From contig NZ_LMHJ01000001.1 in assembly GCF_001427795.1 (NCBI RefSeq), positions 543,773 to 607,772 on the forward strand: DNA of 64,000 nucleotides, in the 5' to 3' direction. Numbering within the stretch: position 1 is the first letter of the stretch; each line of letters begins with the position of its first letter. This stretch comes from Nocardioides sp. Root682 (lineage in GTDB: Bacteria > Actinomycetota > Actinomycetes > Propionibacteriales > Nocardioidaceae). Below are positions 1-8,021 of this stretch, one piece after another. Under the pieces are notes generated by a model that saw only the letters and a program-made list of their open reading frames with translations, was not told the origin of the DNA and searched no databases. The translations under genes and the position numbers were made by a program.

Positions 1-544
1 GGCCCGCGGCGAAGTCAGCCGTGGGGCCCTGGGTGTCGGACATGACGATGGCGTAGCCCTGCAGGAGGAACGGCACCATCATCGCCGTCTCGAGGTGCGC
101 GCCCATACCGCCCGGGTTGCGGCCACCTGCGATGGATCGCGACGGCCCGTCCTCGGGGTTCAGGGAGTCGTAGAAGGACTGGTAGGACATCACCTTGGAC
201 GTGAGTCCGGTCAGCGGCTTGAACACCGAGGTCACGCCGGCAACCGCCTGGCCGCGCTGGTTGGTGGTGCGGAAGACGATCTGCACCACGTCCAGCGGCA
301 ACGGGATGCCGGCCAGGGAGTACTTCACCGTGCGCTGCTTGAGGACCGCACCGGGCGCGTGGTCGGACAGCGGCTTGGTGCCGGTGTAGGTGAAGAAGGG
401 GTCAGGCGTCGCGGCAGCGACCACGGCCCGGTCGGCGACCGGGGCGGCCTCGGCCACCTGGCCGGCCGGGACCAGCGTCGCGAGCAGCGCGACGAGGGCC
501 ACCAGCACCCACCCGCGCCGTCCGTTGCGTGACGTCTGCTGCAT
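1..544 (-). CDS. Secretory lipase (LIP family), C-terminal part outside window
   Basis: The first 181 codons of an exported lipase run off the left edge. The ATG at 544 is followed by a basic n-region, a hydrophobic core (residues about 13-25) and an Ala-rich cleavage region near residue 33, a typical Sec signal. The mature start carries the PDPFFTYTG motif and the segment SYQSFYDSLNPEDGPS, both familiar from actinobacterial secretory lipases (Pfam LIP), which hydrolyse acylglycerols outside the cell. The GxSxG nucleophile and the rest of the triad lie beyond the edge, so activity cannot be judged. It is divergent from the FKBP gene, with two inverted repeats in the shared 143-bp region. Family call is good; substrate unknown. 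Confidence 0.85.
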   Translation of the reverse strand, partial: MQQTSRNGRRGWVLVALVALLATLVPAGQVAEAAPVADRAVVAAATPDPFFTYTGTKPLSDHAPGAVLKQRTVKYSLAGIPLPLDVVQIVFRTTNQRGQAVAGVTSVFKPLTGLTSKVMSYQSFYDSLNPEDGPSRSIAGGRNPGGMGAHLETAMMVPFLLQGYAIVMSDTQGPTADFAAG

Positions 545-563
545 GTCGAGCCTCCCCGTCCCA

Positions 564-579
564 CGTGACGGTCGTCACG
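564..579. promoter_or_regulatory. CRP/GlxR-like inverted repeat
   Basis: CGTGACG-GT-CGTCACG is a perfect 7-bp inverted repeat that contains GTGA-N6-TCAC, the core of actinobacterial CRP/GlxR sites. It lies 20 bp upstream of the lipase start. A similar site is at 29774-29787. Binding is inferred from sequence only. Confidence 0.5.
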
Positions 580-597
580 CACCCGTCGACCATGGTT

Positions 598-615
598 AGT
601 GACAGTGGTGTCACT
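598..615. promoter_or_regulatory. Perfect 7-bp inverted repeat, probable repressor operator
   Basis: AGTGACA-GTGG-TGTCACT lies between the divergent lipase and FKBP genes. Its size and symmetry suit a TetR- or GntR-type dimer. No regulator gene adjoins it here; one may lie left of the window or act in trans. Confidence 0.5.
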
Positions 616-674
616 TGTCAATGGGTGGCGGCGGACAGGCGCGACCGCCCGCTGCCGGGTCGACCGTCACGCCT

Positions 675-680
675 TAGGGT
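675..680 (+). promoter_or_regulatory. -10 element of leaderless FKBP transcript
   Basis: TAGGGT lies 7 nt before the ATG at 688, the spacing of actinobacterial leaderless promoters. It fixes the FKBP start, because no ribosome binding site precedes that ATG. Confidence 0.6.
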
Positions 681-687
681 GGTGCGC

Positions 688-1056
688 ATGGAAAAGCCCG
701 AGATCGACTTCGTCGACCCCACCCCGCCCACCGACCTCGTCATCACCGACCTCACCGTCGGCGACGGCGCCGAGGCCACCTCCGGCAGCACCGTGTCGGT
801 CCACTACGTCGGCGTCGCCCTGTCCACGGGCGAGGAGTTCGACGCGTCGTACAACCGCGGCACCCCGCTGCAGTTCCGCCTCGGCATCGGCCAGGTCATC
901 TCCGGCTGGGACACCGGCGTGCAGGGCATGAAGGTCGGCGGCCGTCGCCAGCTCGTCATCCCGCCCCACCTGGGCTACGGCGACCGTGGCGCCGGCGGCG
1001 CCATCAAGGGCGGCGAGACCCTGATCTTCGTGGTCGACCTGCTCGAGGTTCGCTGA
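688..1056 (+). CDS. FKBP-type peptidyl-prolyl cis-trans isomerase
   Basis: This 122-residue single-domain FKBP speeds cis-trans isomerisation of Xaa-Pro bonds during protein folding. The FKBP12 pocket residues are recognisable: Y40, F51-D52, F63, V70-I71, W74, Y97 and F114. There is no signal peptide or membrane segment, so it is cytoplasmic. The reading frame is open far upstream, but the ATG at 688 is chosen because FKBP homology begins about 15 residues later and a TAGGGT -10 box lies 7 nt before it. It is monocistronic, followed by a GC-rich hairpin at 1089-1130 and a convergent gene. Confidence 0.93.
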   Translation: MEKPEIDFVDPTPPTDLVITDLTVGDGAEATSGSTVSVHYVGVALSTGEEFDASYNRGTPLQFRLGIGQVISGWDTGVQGMKVGGRRQLVIPPHLGYGDRGAGGAIKGGETLIFVVDLLEVR

Positions 1057-1088
1057 ACTACGCCGGCAGCGTGGCGCATGGCGGCGAA

Positions 1089-1130
1089 GCCGCACCGGGT
1101 GCGCCCGCGGGCCCGAAGGGCCCGTGCGGC
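1089..1130. terminator. GC-rich hairpin between convergent genes
   Basis: Outer arms GCCGCAC/GTGCGGC (1089-1095 and 1124-1130) enclose an inner stem CGGGCCC-GAA-GGGCCCG (1108-1124). It sits between the 3' ends of the FKBP and S4 genes and could stop transcription from both sides. There is no U-tract, as is common in actinobacteria. Confidence 0.55.
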
Positions 1131-1161
1131 GTCGCTCGGTCTGCGACACGCTCGGCCAGTT

Positions 1162-1407
1162 CTACCAGGGCAGGTTGTCCGGCGTCTCGCCCTGGGCGAC
1201 CCGGGCGGCCTGCCCTGCGAGCTCCACGACGTCCCCCGGGACCAGCTGCCGTCCGCGGCGGGTCTCGACCTCACCGTTCACCATGACGAGGCCGTCGGCG
1301 ATCGGCGGCTTGGCCTCGGCGCCCGACTCGACGAGGTTCGCGAGCTTGAGGAACTGACCGAGCCGGATCGAGTCGTCGCGAATGCCGACGTCCTGGGGAG
1401 TTGCCAC
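1162..1407 (-). CDS. S4-domain RNA-binding protein
   Basis: This 81-residue protein is essentially one S4 domain: the helical part with IRLGQFLKLANL, then the strand-loop-strand GLVMVNGEVETRRGRQLVPGDVV that contacts structured RNA. It belongs to the short YaaA/RlbA-type S4 proteins, which are thought to bind rRNA or tRNA; the exact target is unknown. The GTG start at 1407 is supported by a TAGTCT -10 element 6 nt upstream on the minus strand (1414-1419), a leaderless arrangement. The DUF445 gene ends 30 bp upstream, so the S4 gene has its own promoter just past that stop. Confidence 0.85.
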   Translation of the reverse strand: MATPQDVGIRDDSIRLGQFLKLANLVESGAEAKPPIADGLVMVNGEVETRRGRQLVPGDVVELAGQAARVAQGETPDNLPW

Positions 1408-1413
1408 CCGGCC

Positions 1414-1419
1414 AGACTA
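1414..1419 (-). promoter_or_regulatory. -10 element of leaderless S4 gene
   Basis: Minus-strand TAGTCT, 6 nt before the GTG at 1407, supports a leaderless transcript and the chosen start. Confidence 0.5.
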
Positions 1420-1436
1420 GGCCGCGGTCGCACCGG

Positions 1437-2723
1437 TCAGTGAATGCCGACGGACACCGCGTGGATGAGGACGCCGACGAGTCCACCCACGATCGTGCCG
1501 TTGATCCTGATGAACTGCAGGTCGCGCCCGACGTGGAGCTCGATGCGTCGGGCCGCTTCCTTGCCGTCCCAGCGCTCGATGGTGTGGGTGATGACCGCGG
1601 TCAGCTCGGCGCCGTACCGCTCCACTGCGAACACCGCACCGTCGGCGGCCATCTTGTCGAGCCGCTCGCGCAGCGCGGCGTCGGTCCGCAGACGCGACGA
1701 GGCGCCTTCGACCTCGACCAGCAGCCGGCGTCGTACGGCGCCCGCGGGGTCGTCGAGGGAGGTCAGCAGCGCCTTGCGCAGGGCCTTCCACAGCGAGATC
1801 GCGGACTTGATCACGGCGGGGTGATCGAGCACCCGGTCCTTGAGCCGCTCCGCGCGCAGCTGGGTGTCGGGGTTGTCCAGCAGGTCCTGGGACAACCGGA
1901 CGAGCATCGAGTCGAGCGCCTTGCGGGCCCGGTGGTGCGGGTTGACCTGGATCTCCTCGACCCAGCGCACCAGGTACCGGTGGGCACGTTCGACGACGAC
2001 CTCATTGAGCCGTTCGGGCGCCCAGGCCGGTGCCCGCTCCCCGATCACCGCGTAGACGGTTTCGGGGTTGGCGACCAGCCAGCCGTGGATCTCGTCGATC
2101 ATCAGGTCGACGAGGCCGTGGTGCAGGTCGTCGGCAAGTGCCTCGGAGAGCAGTCCGCCGAGCAACGGCGCGATCGGCTCCTCGTGGAAGCGCGGGACCA
2201 GTGCCTCGGTCACCAGCGCCTCGATGTGTTCGTCGCGCACCTTGCCGAGCGCGATGGCCGCGAGCTCCGAGCCTTCCTTCACGACACGCTCCGCGTTGGC
2301 GGGCACCGCCAGCCAGTCCCCCACCCGCCGCGCGACCCCGATGCCGAGCACCCGCTCGCGGATGATCTCCTCCTGGAGGAAGTTGTCGCCGACGAACTCC
2401 TCGAGGCCCTTGCCGAGGTCGTTCTTGCGTTTCGGGATGAGCGCGGTGTGCGGGATGGGCAGGCCGAGCGGGTGCTTGAAGAGCGCCGTCACGGCGAACC
2501 AGTCCGCGATCGCGCCGACCATCGAGGCCTCCGCGCCGGCGTTGACGAAGCCCCAGAAGCCGTCGCGGCGCAGCGTCACGACGTACACGGCGGCGGCGAA
2601 CAGCAGCAGGGAGACCGCCACCGTACGCATCCGGCGCAGCGCGCTGCGGCGGATCTCGTCGGAGGACGGGTCGGTGGAGATCAACGGGCCGGACACGCGC
2701 CCATCCTTGCGTACCCGCCCCAC
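1437..2723 (-). CDS. DUF445 family membrane protein
   Basis: A 428-residue protein with an N-terminal membrane segment (about residues 36-55), the conserved block GAEASMVGAIADWFAVTALF just after it, a long charged helical middle, and a second hydrophobic segment at the extreme C-terminus (about 408-425). This membrane-helix-membrane layout is that of DUF445 (YjiN-like), whose biochemical role is unknown. The GTG at 2723 gives the longest version; another in-frame GTG at 2696 is also possible. A strong hairpin at 2754-2789 separates it from the exporter gene upstream. Confidence 0.85.
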   Translation of the reverse strand: MGRVRKDGRVSGPLISTDPSSDEIRRSALRRMRTVAVSLLLFAAAVYVVTLRRDGFWGFVNAGAEASMVGAIADWFAVTALFKHPLGLPIPHTALIPKRKNDLGKGLEEFVGDNFLQEEIIRERVLGIGVARRVGDWLAVPANAERVVKEGSELAAIALGKVRDEHIEALVTEALVPRFHEEPIAPLLGGLLSEALADDLHHGLVDLMIDEIHGWLVANPETVYAVIGERAPAWAPERLNEVVVERAHRYLVRWVEEIQVNPHHRARKALDSMLVRLSQDLLDNPDTQLRAERLKDRVLDHPAVIKSAISLWKALRKALLTSLDDPAGAVRRRLLVEVEGASSRLRTDAALRERLDKMAADGAVFAVERYGAELTAVITHTIERWDGKEAARRIELHVGRDLQFIRINGTIVGGLVGVLIHAVSVGIH

Positions 2724-2753
2724 GGAACCGGGTCACGACCTGCGGGAACCAGA

Positions 2754-2789
2754 AGGGGCGGCCCCGGCTCGAAAGCCGGAACCGCCCCT
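2754..2789 (-). terminator. Two-part hairpin terminator after the MFS gene
   Basis: Outer arms AGGGGCGG/CCGCCCCT (2754-2761 and 2782-2789) and inner stem CCGGCT-CGAA-AGCCGG (2764-2779). On the minus strand it lies 129 bp past the MFS stop and just before the DUF445 start. The intervening 2790-2917 holds only short palindromes (CGGTT-TT-AACCG at 2853-2864 and TCCTGT-C-ACAGGA at 2870-2882). Confidence 0.65.
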
Positions 2790-2917
2790 GCATGTCACGG
2801 AACCCCCCAGTCACCGCAACACCCGAACAACGATCCGCGGCCCGGGAGGTTCCGGTTTTAACCGTGATCTCCTGTCACAGGAAACCTGACCGTGCCTCAC
2901 GTTTCTCCAGGCGGTCT

Positions 2918-4348
2918 TCAGGCGGTACGTCGGCGCGGGACCAGCGCCGCGAGGAACACTCCGAGGAAGGCGGCAACCGCGCCGACGATGAAGCAGATGC
3001 GGAACGCCTCCGCGCTCGGCAGCGCGTGTCCGCCGAGGTCGACGGTCGTGGCAGTGAGGATCGCGACCATCACAGCAGCTGAGACGCTCGTGCCGATCGA
3101 CCGCATCAGGCCGTTGATGCCGACGGCCGAACCGGCCTCCGCCAGCGGGACGCTCTCGAGGATCAGGGTCGGCATCGCGGCGTACCCGATGCCGACGCCG
3201 GCGGACGTGATGCCGTTGGCCACCATCAGCTGCCACGGGGCGTCGGTGAGGAACACGGCGAAGAGGTAGCCGAGCCCCAACACGGTGCCACCGATCATCA
3301 GGGTGATCCGGGCGCCGAGGAGGCCGATCAGGCGACCCGAGACGGGCGAGAACGCCATCATCACCAGACCGCCCGGAGCCAGCCACAGCCCCGTCGCGAG
3401 CAGGGTCTGCCCGAGCCCGTAGCCGGTCTCGACCGGCGTCAGCAGCAACCGCGGAACGACGATGGCCTGGGCCATCATGCCGAAGCCGATCGCAACGGCG
3501 GCGACGTTCGTGAGCAGGACCGGGCGCCGCGCGCTGACCCGGAGGTCGCACAGCGGGTCACTGACCCGCAGCTCGTAGCTGCCCCAGGCGAGGAGCACCA
3601 CCACGCCGGCGATCGCGAGCCCGATCGTCCGGCCGTGCGCCCAGCCCCACTCGTTGCCTTTGGACACCGCGACGAGCAGCGCCACGAGTCCGACCGCGAG
3701 TCCGATGGCGCCGACCGCGTCGAACCGACCGGGCACTGCGTCGCGGACGTGCGGGACGAGGACCACGACGGCGAGGGCGACCACGGCGGCCAGGACGGTC
3801 GACACCCAGAACAGGGCGTGCCAGCTGAAGTCCTGGACGATCCACGCGGACAGCGGAAGCCCGATCGCTCCACCCACACCCAGGGTGGCGCTCATCGCGG
3901 CGATGCCGGTCGCGGTCAGTCGCGGCGGGGTGACCTCGCGCATCAGCGCGATGCCGACCGGGATGAAGCCCATGGCCAGGCCCTGCAGCAGGCGGCCGGC
4001 CAGCATCGGCACCAAGGTGCTGCTCAGCGCGCAGACCAGGGAGCCGAGGACGAGGAGTCCGGCGCTGATCGCGAGGACACGTTGCTTGCCGAACAGGTCG
4101 CCAAGCCGACCGGCGATCGGCATCGCGATGGCGCCTGCGACCAGCGTCACGGTCACGACCCACGATGCGTTGGCCTCGGTGGTTCCGAGCAGCTGTCCCA
4201 GCTCGCCCTGGATCGGGATCACCATGGTCTGGGTGAGTGCCGCGACGAGCCCGCCGAAGCAGAGCACCACGACGGTGAGCAGTGGCGCGCCCGGGAGCTC
4301 GGCCGGTACGCCGATGGTCGCGGCCGGGCGTGAGGAGGTCGTGGTCAC
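2918..4348 (-). CDS. MFS drug exporter, DHA2 (14-TMS) type
   Basis: A 476-residue proton-driven exporter of the EmrB/QacA class. The loop after the second membrane helix has the MFS signature GRLGDLFGKQRV, and helix 5 carries the antiporter-type glycine-rich motif LGVGGAIGLPLSAW. Length and repeated hydrophobic segments fit 14 helices. The reading frame is open far upstream, but the GTG at 4348 is chosen: it directly follows the operator region, the hydrophobic domain starts about 25 residues later, and a TTGACA/TTGACT promoter ends 6 nt before it. The adjacent divergent TetR and twin operators indicate induction by a ligand, probably a toxic substrate. Substrate unknown. Confidence 0.88.
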   Translation of the reverse strand: MTTTSSRPAATIGVPAELPGAPLLTVVVLCFGGLVAALTQTMVIPIQGELGQLLGTTEANASWVVTVTLVAGAIAMPIAGRLGDLFGKQRVLAISAGLLVLGSLVCALSSTLVPMLAGRLLQGLAMGFIPVGIALMREVTPPRLTATGIAAMSATLGVGGAIGLPLSAWIVQDFSWHALFWVSTVLAAVVALAVVVLVPHVRDAVPGRFDAVGAIGLAVGLVALLVAVSKGNEWGWAHGRTIGLAIAGVVVLLAWGSYELRVSDPLCDLRVSARRPVLLTNVAAVAIGFGMMAQAIVVPRLLLTPVETGYGLGQTLLATGLWLAPGGLVMMAFSPVSGRLIGLLGARITLMIGGTVLGLGYLFAVFLTDAPWQLMVANGITSAGVGIGYAAMPTLILESVPLAEAGSAVGINGLMRSIGTSVSAAVMVAILTATTVDLGGHALPSAEAFRICFIVGAVAAFLGVFLAALVPRRRTA

Positions 4349-4355
4349 CCGCAGA

Positions 4356-4393
4356 GTCAACGGCGTTGACCCTTGAGTGTCAACAGCGTTGAC
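4356..4393. promoter_or_regulatory. Twin TetR operators between MFS gene and regulator
   Basis: Two nearly identical perfect inverted repeats, GTCAAC-GGC-GTTGAC (4356-4370) and GTCAAC-AGC-GTTGAC (4379-4393), have centres 23 bp apart. The right one overlaps the -35 boxes of both divergent promoters (minus TTGACA 4383-4378; plus TTGACC 4389-4394); the left one covers the minus -10. Two dimers could silence both genes. Confidence 0.8.
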
Positions 4394-4410
4394 CCGAACC
4401 GGCGATGCCC

Positions 4411-4416
4411 TACGGT
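4411..4416 (+). promoter_or_regulatory. -10 element of leaderless tetR transcript
   Basis: TACGGT, 16 bp after TTGACC and 6 nt before the GTG at 4423. It argues for that GTG over the in-frame ATG at 4405, which would lie inside the promoter. Confidence 0.6.
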
Positions 4417-4422
4417 TGCGGT

Positions 4423-5016
4423 GTGACCAAGACCTCTGCCGAGCGGGCCCAGCCCACCGCCGAGGACCGGCTCCGCCCGGCAGGTCGAGCCACGCGCTCA
4501 GCGATCGAGGCCGCCGCTCGAACGCTCTTCGCCGAGCACGGGTTCGACGGTGCATCGGTCCGCGGCATCGCCGCCGAGGCCGGCGTCGACCCGGCGCTGG
4601 TGATCCGGCACTTCGGCTCGAAGGAGGCGCTCTTCCTGCGCACCCTGGACCGCTCCCTCGGCGTCGGCAAGGTGATCGACGGGCCGCTCGAGACGGTGGG
4701 CCGCCGACTGGTCGCCTACTTGATTGACACCGACAACGCCTCCATTCGCGGACGGTTCGTCGCGATCGCGCGCGGGTCCCACCTGGCACAGGTCCGCGAC
4801 GAGATGGTGCGCCACACCGCCGAGGCATACATCGCTCCCCTGGCGCCCCGACTCGACGGCGAGGACCGCGAGGTGCGCGTCGCCCTCGTCGCAGCGCAGG
4901 TTGCCGGACTGCTCAACCTGCTCTTCCTCCAGGAGGACCCCGTGCTCAGCACTGCCGCCCCCGAGACGCTCGTCGCGTTGTACGGCGATGCCATCCAGCA
5001 ACTGCTGACGCCATGA
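4423..5016 (+). CDS. TetR family transcriptional regulator
   Basis: A 197-residue repressor with the TetR helix-turn-helix at about residues 30-65 (FAEHGFDGASVRGIAAEAGV then IRHFGSKEALF) and an all-helical ligand and dimer domain behind it. It most likely represses the divergent MFS exporter and itself through the twin GTCAAC/GTTGAC operators, releasing DNA when a substrate binds. The GTG start is chosen because a TACGGT -10 box lies 6 nt upstream. The stop overlaps the start of the next membrane-protein gene (ATGA), so the two are co-translated. Confidence 0.88.
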   Translation: MTKTSAERAQPTAEDRLRPAGRATRSAIEAAARTLFAEHGFDGASVRGIAAEAGVDPALVIRHFGSKEALFLRTLDRSLGVGKVIDGPLETVGRRLVAYLIDTDNASIRGRFVAIARGSHLAQVRDEMVRHTAEAYIAPLAPRLDGEDREVRVALVAAQVAGLLNLLFLQEDPVLSTAAPETLVALYGDAIQQLLTP

Positions 5017-5681
5017 CGGGCCTCACGACCCGCGGCACGACCAGCCGCGCGATCAGTCAGGCCCGCGCCTGGCACGCCCTGACCGCGCTCGTGGCCATCG
5101 GCGCACTCGTGCTGCAGACCGTCCTGGTGTTCCAGGGCTCCTCCGTCCTGGTCGAGGAGAACCCGCCGAGCCTGGCCACGCGGCTGATCCGGCTGGTCGC
5201 GTACTTCACCATCCAGAGCAACCTGCTCATCGCGGTCGCCACCGTCCTGCTCGCCCGCGACCCGGGGCGCGACGGCACGGCGTTCCGGTCCCTGAGGCTG
5301 GCCGGCATCGTCGGCATCACCGTCACCGGGCTCGTGCACTTCTTCCTGCTGCGGCCGCTGCTCGACCTCGAGGGTGCGAGCTTCGTCGCCGACAAGCTGC
5401 TGCACATGGTGGTGCCGGCACTGGCCGTCATCGGCTGGTTCGCCTTCGGGCCGCGGCCCCGCGTCGAGCGCCGCGCGATCGAGGTGTCGCTGGCGTGGCC
5501 GATCGGGTGGCTCGTCGTGATCCTCGTTGCCGGCGCGGCCACCGACTGGTTCCCCTACCCGTTCCTCGACTTCGACGAGAAGGGCTGGGGGTCGGTGATC
5601 GTCGTGTGCGTCGCGATCACGGCGCTGTTCGGCGCCCTGATCGCGCTCTACCGGTACGCCGACCAGCGTCTCAAGCCCTAG
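5013..5681 (+). CDS. Pr6Pr family integral membrane protein
   Basis: A 222-residue protein with about six membrane helices. The motif FTIQSNLL in the second helix region, followed later by GLVHFFLLRPLL and the acidic PYPFLDFDEKGWG near the last helices, is typical of Pr6Pr/FAR-17a-like proteins. Function is unknown. Translation is coupled to tetR by a 4-nt overlap. The stop TAG shares four bases (5678-5681) with the stop of the convergent helicase gene, so no room is left for a separate terminator. Confidence 0.8.
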   Translation: MTGLTTRGTTSRAISQARAWHALTALVAIGALVLQTVLVFQGSSVLVEENPPSLATRLIRLVAYFTIQSNLLIAVATVLLARDPGRDGTAFRSLRLAGIVGITVTGLVHFFLLRPLLDLEGASFVADKLLHMVVPALAVIGWFAFGPRPRVERRAIEVSLAWPIGWLVVILVAGAATDWFPYPFLDFDEKGWGSVIVVCVAITALFGALIALYRYADQRLKP

Positions 5682-7822
5682 TCGCCGCGCTCCTCCAGCG
5701 CCGAGGTGAGCAGGGCGACCAGCGCCTCGGTCTGCAGGTCGATCGAGCCGCCCTCGACCTCCTCGCCGGCACCGTCGAGAGCCCGCGCCGCGAGGCCGGC
5801 CTTCTTGTCGATGAGCTCGGCGATCCGGGTGTCGAGGGTCTGCGTGGCGATGATCCGCCAGGCGGTGACCGGCTCGTCCTGGCCGATCCGGTGCACCCGG
5901 TCGATCGCCTGGGTCTGTTCGGCGTCGGTCCACGAGAGCTCGGCGAGCACCAGGTTGGACGCGACCTGCAAGTTGAGGCCGACACCGGCCGCGGTGAGCG
6001 AGCAGACCGCGACCTGCACCTCGGGGTCGTTCACGAACGCGTCGATCGCCTTCTGGCGCGCGGTGCTGGTCTGGTCGCCACGGATCGAGCTGTACTTGAT
6101 GCCGCGCTCGGCGAACGTCTTCTCGGCCTGGTCCATCACGTCGATGTGCTTGGCGAAGAAGACGACCTTGCCGACGTTGCGGGCCAGCTGGGCGGTGTAG
6201 TCCGCGGCGAGGCCGGCCTTGGCCTGGCCGATCCGGCGCAGCATGCCGAAGACGTTCTCGCCCGTCTTGGTCGAGTTGTCCTCCCGCTCCCACGTCGCCA
6301 CCCGGCGCACGAGGTCGTGGTCGATCCCGTCGACCACGGTCCCGGCCCGGCGCGTGGACAGCGCGGCGTCGTACCGCTCGGTCATGCGGCGGGCGAGCTC
6401 CTGCTCGGCCTTGCGGATCGAGCGACCTGCTTCGCCCTCGAGCTCGACCGGCATGTCCGCGATCCGGCGGGCGGGGATGTCGGAGGCGACGTCGATCTTA
6501 CGGCGCCGGACGATGCCCTCGTCGATGACCGCGCGGCGGGCGGCGGGATAGAACCCGAGGTCGGCCGGGGTCAGGCCGGTCTCCTCGAGCGCCTCCATCA
6601 GGTCGCCCTGCGGGACCACGTCGTCGATCCAGCCGAGGAACTGCCAGATCGCGCGGAAGTCCTCGATGTCGTTGATCAGCGGGGTGCCGGTCAGCGCCAT
6701 CAGGAGCGGGCGCGCGATCCGGGCTCGGATCTTCGCGGACAGCTCCAGCACGTTCTGCGAACGCTGCGAGGACTTGTTCTTGATGTAGTGCGCCTCGTCG
6801 ACGATCATCCCGCGGAAGCCGTGAGTGGCCAGCCAGGCGGTGTGCCGGTCGAGGATCTCGTAGTTGACGATGAAGACGTCGGCGAAGCCGTCGGCGTCGT
6901 CACCGTCGCCGTGCAGGACCGTCGCGCGGCGGTTGGGGACCCACAGGTCCACCTCGCGCGCCCAGTTGGTCTTCACGACGTTGGGTACGACGGCGAGCAG
7001 CGGGAACGCGCCCGCTGCCTCTGCTGCGAGCAGGGCCTGCGCCGTCTTGCCCAGTCCGGGCTCGTCGGCGAGCAGGTAGGTGCGGTGACCCTCAGCGGCC
7101 GAGGCGATCAGCTGCGCCTGGTGCGCCATCAGCTCGCGCCCGGCGGGCGCGTGCCGACCGGTCATCGAGGTGAGCTGGTCGGCGTCCGGCAGCGGCATGC
7201 AGGCCGGGGCGTCGGGTGCGGCGCGCTCGAAGGAGCGGAACAGCGGCTCGAGCAGCTCCCAGCCGGCCAGGCGGCGCGGCCGGACGCGGGTCCGGGCGTG
7301 GTCGAAGTCAGGGGCGAGGAACGGGTTGGCGAGCTGGCGCGCCTGCACCGACAGCGGGAACGCGCGCCGCTCGGCGGCAGCACCGTCGACCACCTCGATG
7401 ACCGGCTCCGGCTCCGGCTCCGGCTCGGCTCCGGCCTTGCGGAGCAGCTCGCGTCGTACGGCCTTGGCGGCCTCGGAGATCTCGGCGTTCTCGTCGAGCA
7501 GCGTGAACAGGGTGCTGTCGCGGGCCGCGGTCTGGGCGAGGATCGTGGCGATCCCGTCCAGGCGCTTGAGCTCCTCGCCGCGGCGGCTGTCGGACAGCTC
7601 GGTGTCGCCCTTGACCCGGGCGCGCTCCTCGCGGGCCAGCAGCGCGACGACCTGGAACTTCGCACGCACCTCCGGCATTGCCGAGCGACGGGCCACCGCC
7701 GCCTCGACCTCGCGCACGGCGCGGGCGAGCTGGGGAATGATCCCCTCTTCATTGCGGCGCGTGCGCGCCGCCTGGGGGTTCCGACGCTGCTGCGTCGCGC
7801 CCCGCTGGCCTCCTCGAGCCAC
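5678..7822 (-). CDS. SNF2-type DEAD/DEAH helicase-like ATPase
   Basis: A 714-residue superfamily 2 ATPase. The N-terminal 150 residues are charged and helical with a short EPEPEPEP stretch and no known domain. The motor follows: motif I ADEPGLGKT (about 255), DEAH box (about 340), LTGTPLIND (motif III), and in the C-terminal half the helicase_C block ending with DRVHRIGQ, the SNF2 hallmark. Such proteins translocate on duplex DNA and are often linked to repair or defence, but no partner gene lies alongside, so the role is open. The gene is monocistronic and follows a strong terminator at 7978-8019. Confidence 0.88.
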   Translation of the reverse strand: MARGGQRGATQQRRNPQAARTRRNEEGIIPQLARAVREVEAAVARRSAMPEVRAKFQVVALLAREERARVKGDTELSDSRRGEELKRLDGIATILAQTAARDSTLFTLLDENAEISEAAKAVRRELLRKAGAEPEPEPEPVIEVVDGAAAERRAFPLSVQARQLANPFLAPDFDHARTRVRPRRLAGWELLEPLFRSFERAAPDAPACMPLPDADQLTSMTGRHAPAGRELMAHQAQLIASAAEGHRTYLLADEPGLGKTAQALLAAEAAGAFPLLAVVPNVVKTNWAREVDLWVPNRRATVLHGDGDDADGFADVFIVNYEILDRHTAWLATHGFRGMIVDEAHYIKNKSSQRSQNVLELSAKIRARIARPLLMALTGTPLINDIEDFRAIWQFLGWIDDVVPQGDLMEALEETGLTPADLGFYPAARRAVIDEGIVRRRKIDVASDIPARRIADMPVELEGEAGRSIRKAEQELARRMTERYDAALSTRRAGTVVDGIDHDLVRRVATWEREDNSTKTGENVFGMLRRIGQAKAGLAADYTAQLARNVGKVVFFAKHIDVMDQAEKTFAERGIKYSSIRGDQTSTARQKAIDAFVNDPEVQVAVCSLTAAGVGLNLQVASNLVLAELSWTDAEQTQAIDRVHRIGQDEPVTAWRIIATQTLDTRIAELIDKKAGLAARALDGAGEEVEGGSIDLQTEALVALLTSALEERGD
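7402..7425. repeat. CCGGCT microsatellite inside helicase gene
   Basis: Four perfect tandem copies of CCGGCT encode Glu-Pro repeats in the helicase linker. Slippage here would keep the frame and only change linker length. Confidence 0.7.
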
Positions 7823-7977
7823 AGGTTTCCTTCCGATGCGGACAGGTCCGCAAGGTTTCCCTCAATGGAGATGGGCGGCTCGCGCTGCTGCGGGAGTGCG
7901 CCGATCGGGTGCTCATCACCGGTGGCGCGTCAGGAGCGACGTCGCTCGGTGGTGGCACCAGATTAGCGCACGCGAGT

Positions 7978-8019
7978 TGGTGGGGTGAGAGTGACCACAC
8001 GGTCACTCCCACCCCACCA
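7978..8019 (-). terminator. Strong hairpin terminator
   Basis: A 19-bp stem with one mismatch and a 4-nt loop (arms 7978-7996 and 8001-8019) begins two bases past the stop codon of the SRPBCC fusion gene on the minus strand. It is the clearest terminator in the window. The rest of 7823-8021 shows no gene and should hold the helicase promoter. Confidence 0.8.
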
Positions 8020-8021
8020 CC

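Noticed and set aside
1401..2861. Long open frame on the plus strand opposite DUF445
   Set aside because: The translation is low-complexity Arg/Asp/Val-rich sequence typical of the antisense of a high-GC gene; DUF445 on the minus strand has real conserved motifs.
2790..2917. Possible riboswitch upstream of DUF445
   Set aside because: Only two short palindromes; no recognisable conserved core of a known riboswitch class.
4349..4828. 160-residue N-terminal extension of the MFS exporter
   Set aside because: It would run through the twin operators and antisense to tetR, has Arg/Pro-rich composition, and lacks homology.
5495..7966. 823-codon open frame opposite the helicase gene
   Set aside because: Antisense shadow of the SNF2-type gene; no known motif, extreme amino-acid bias.
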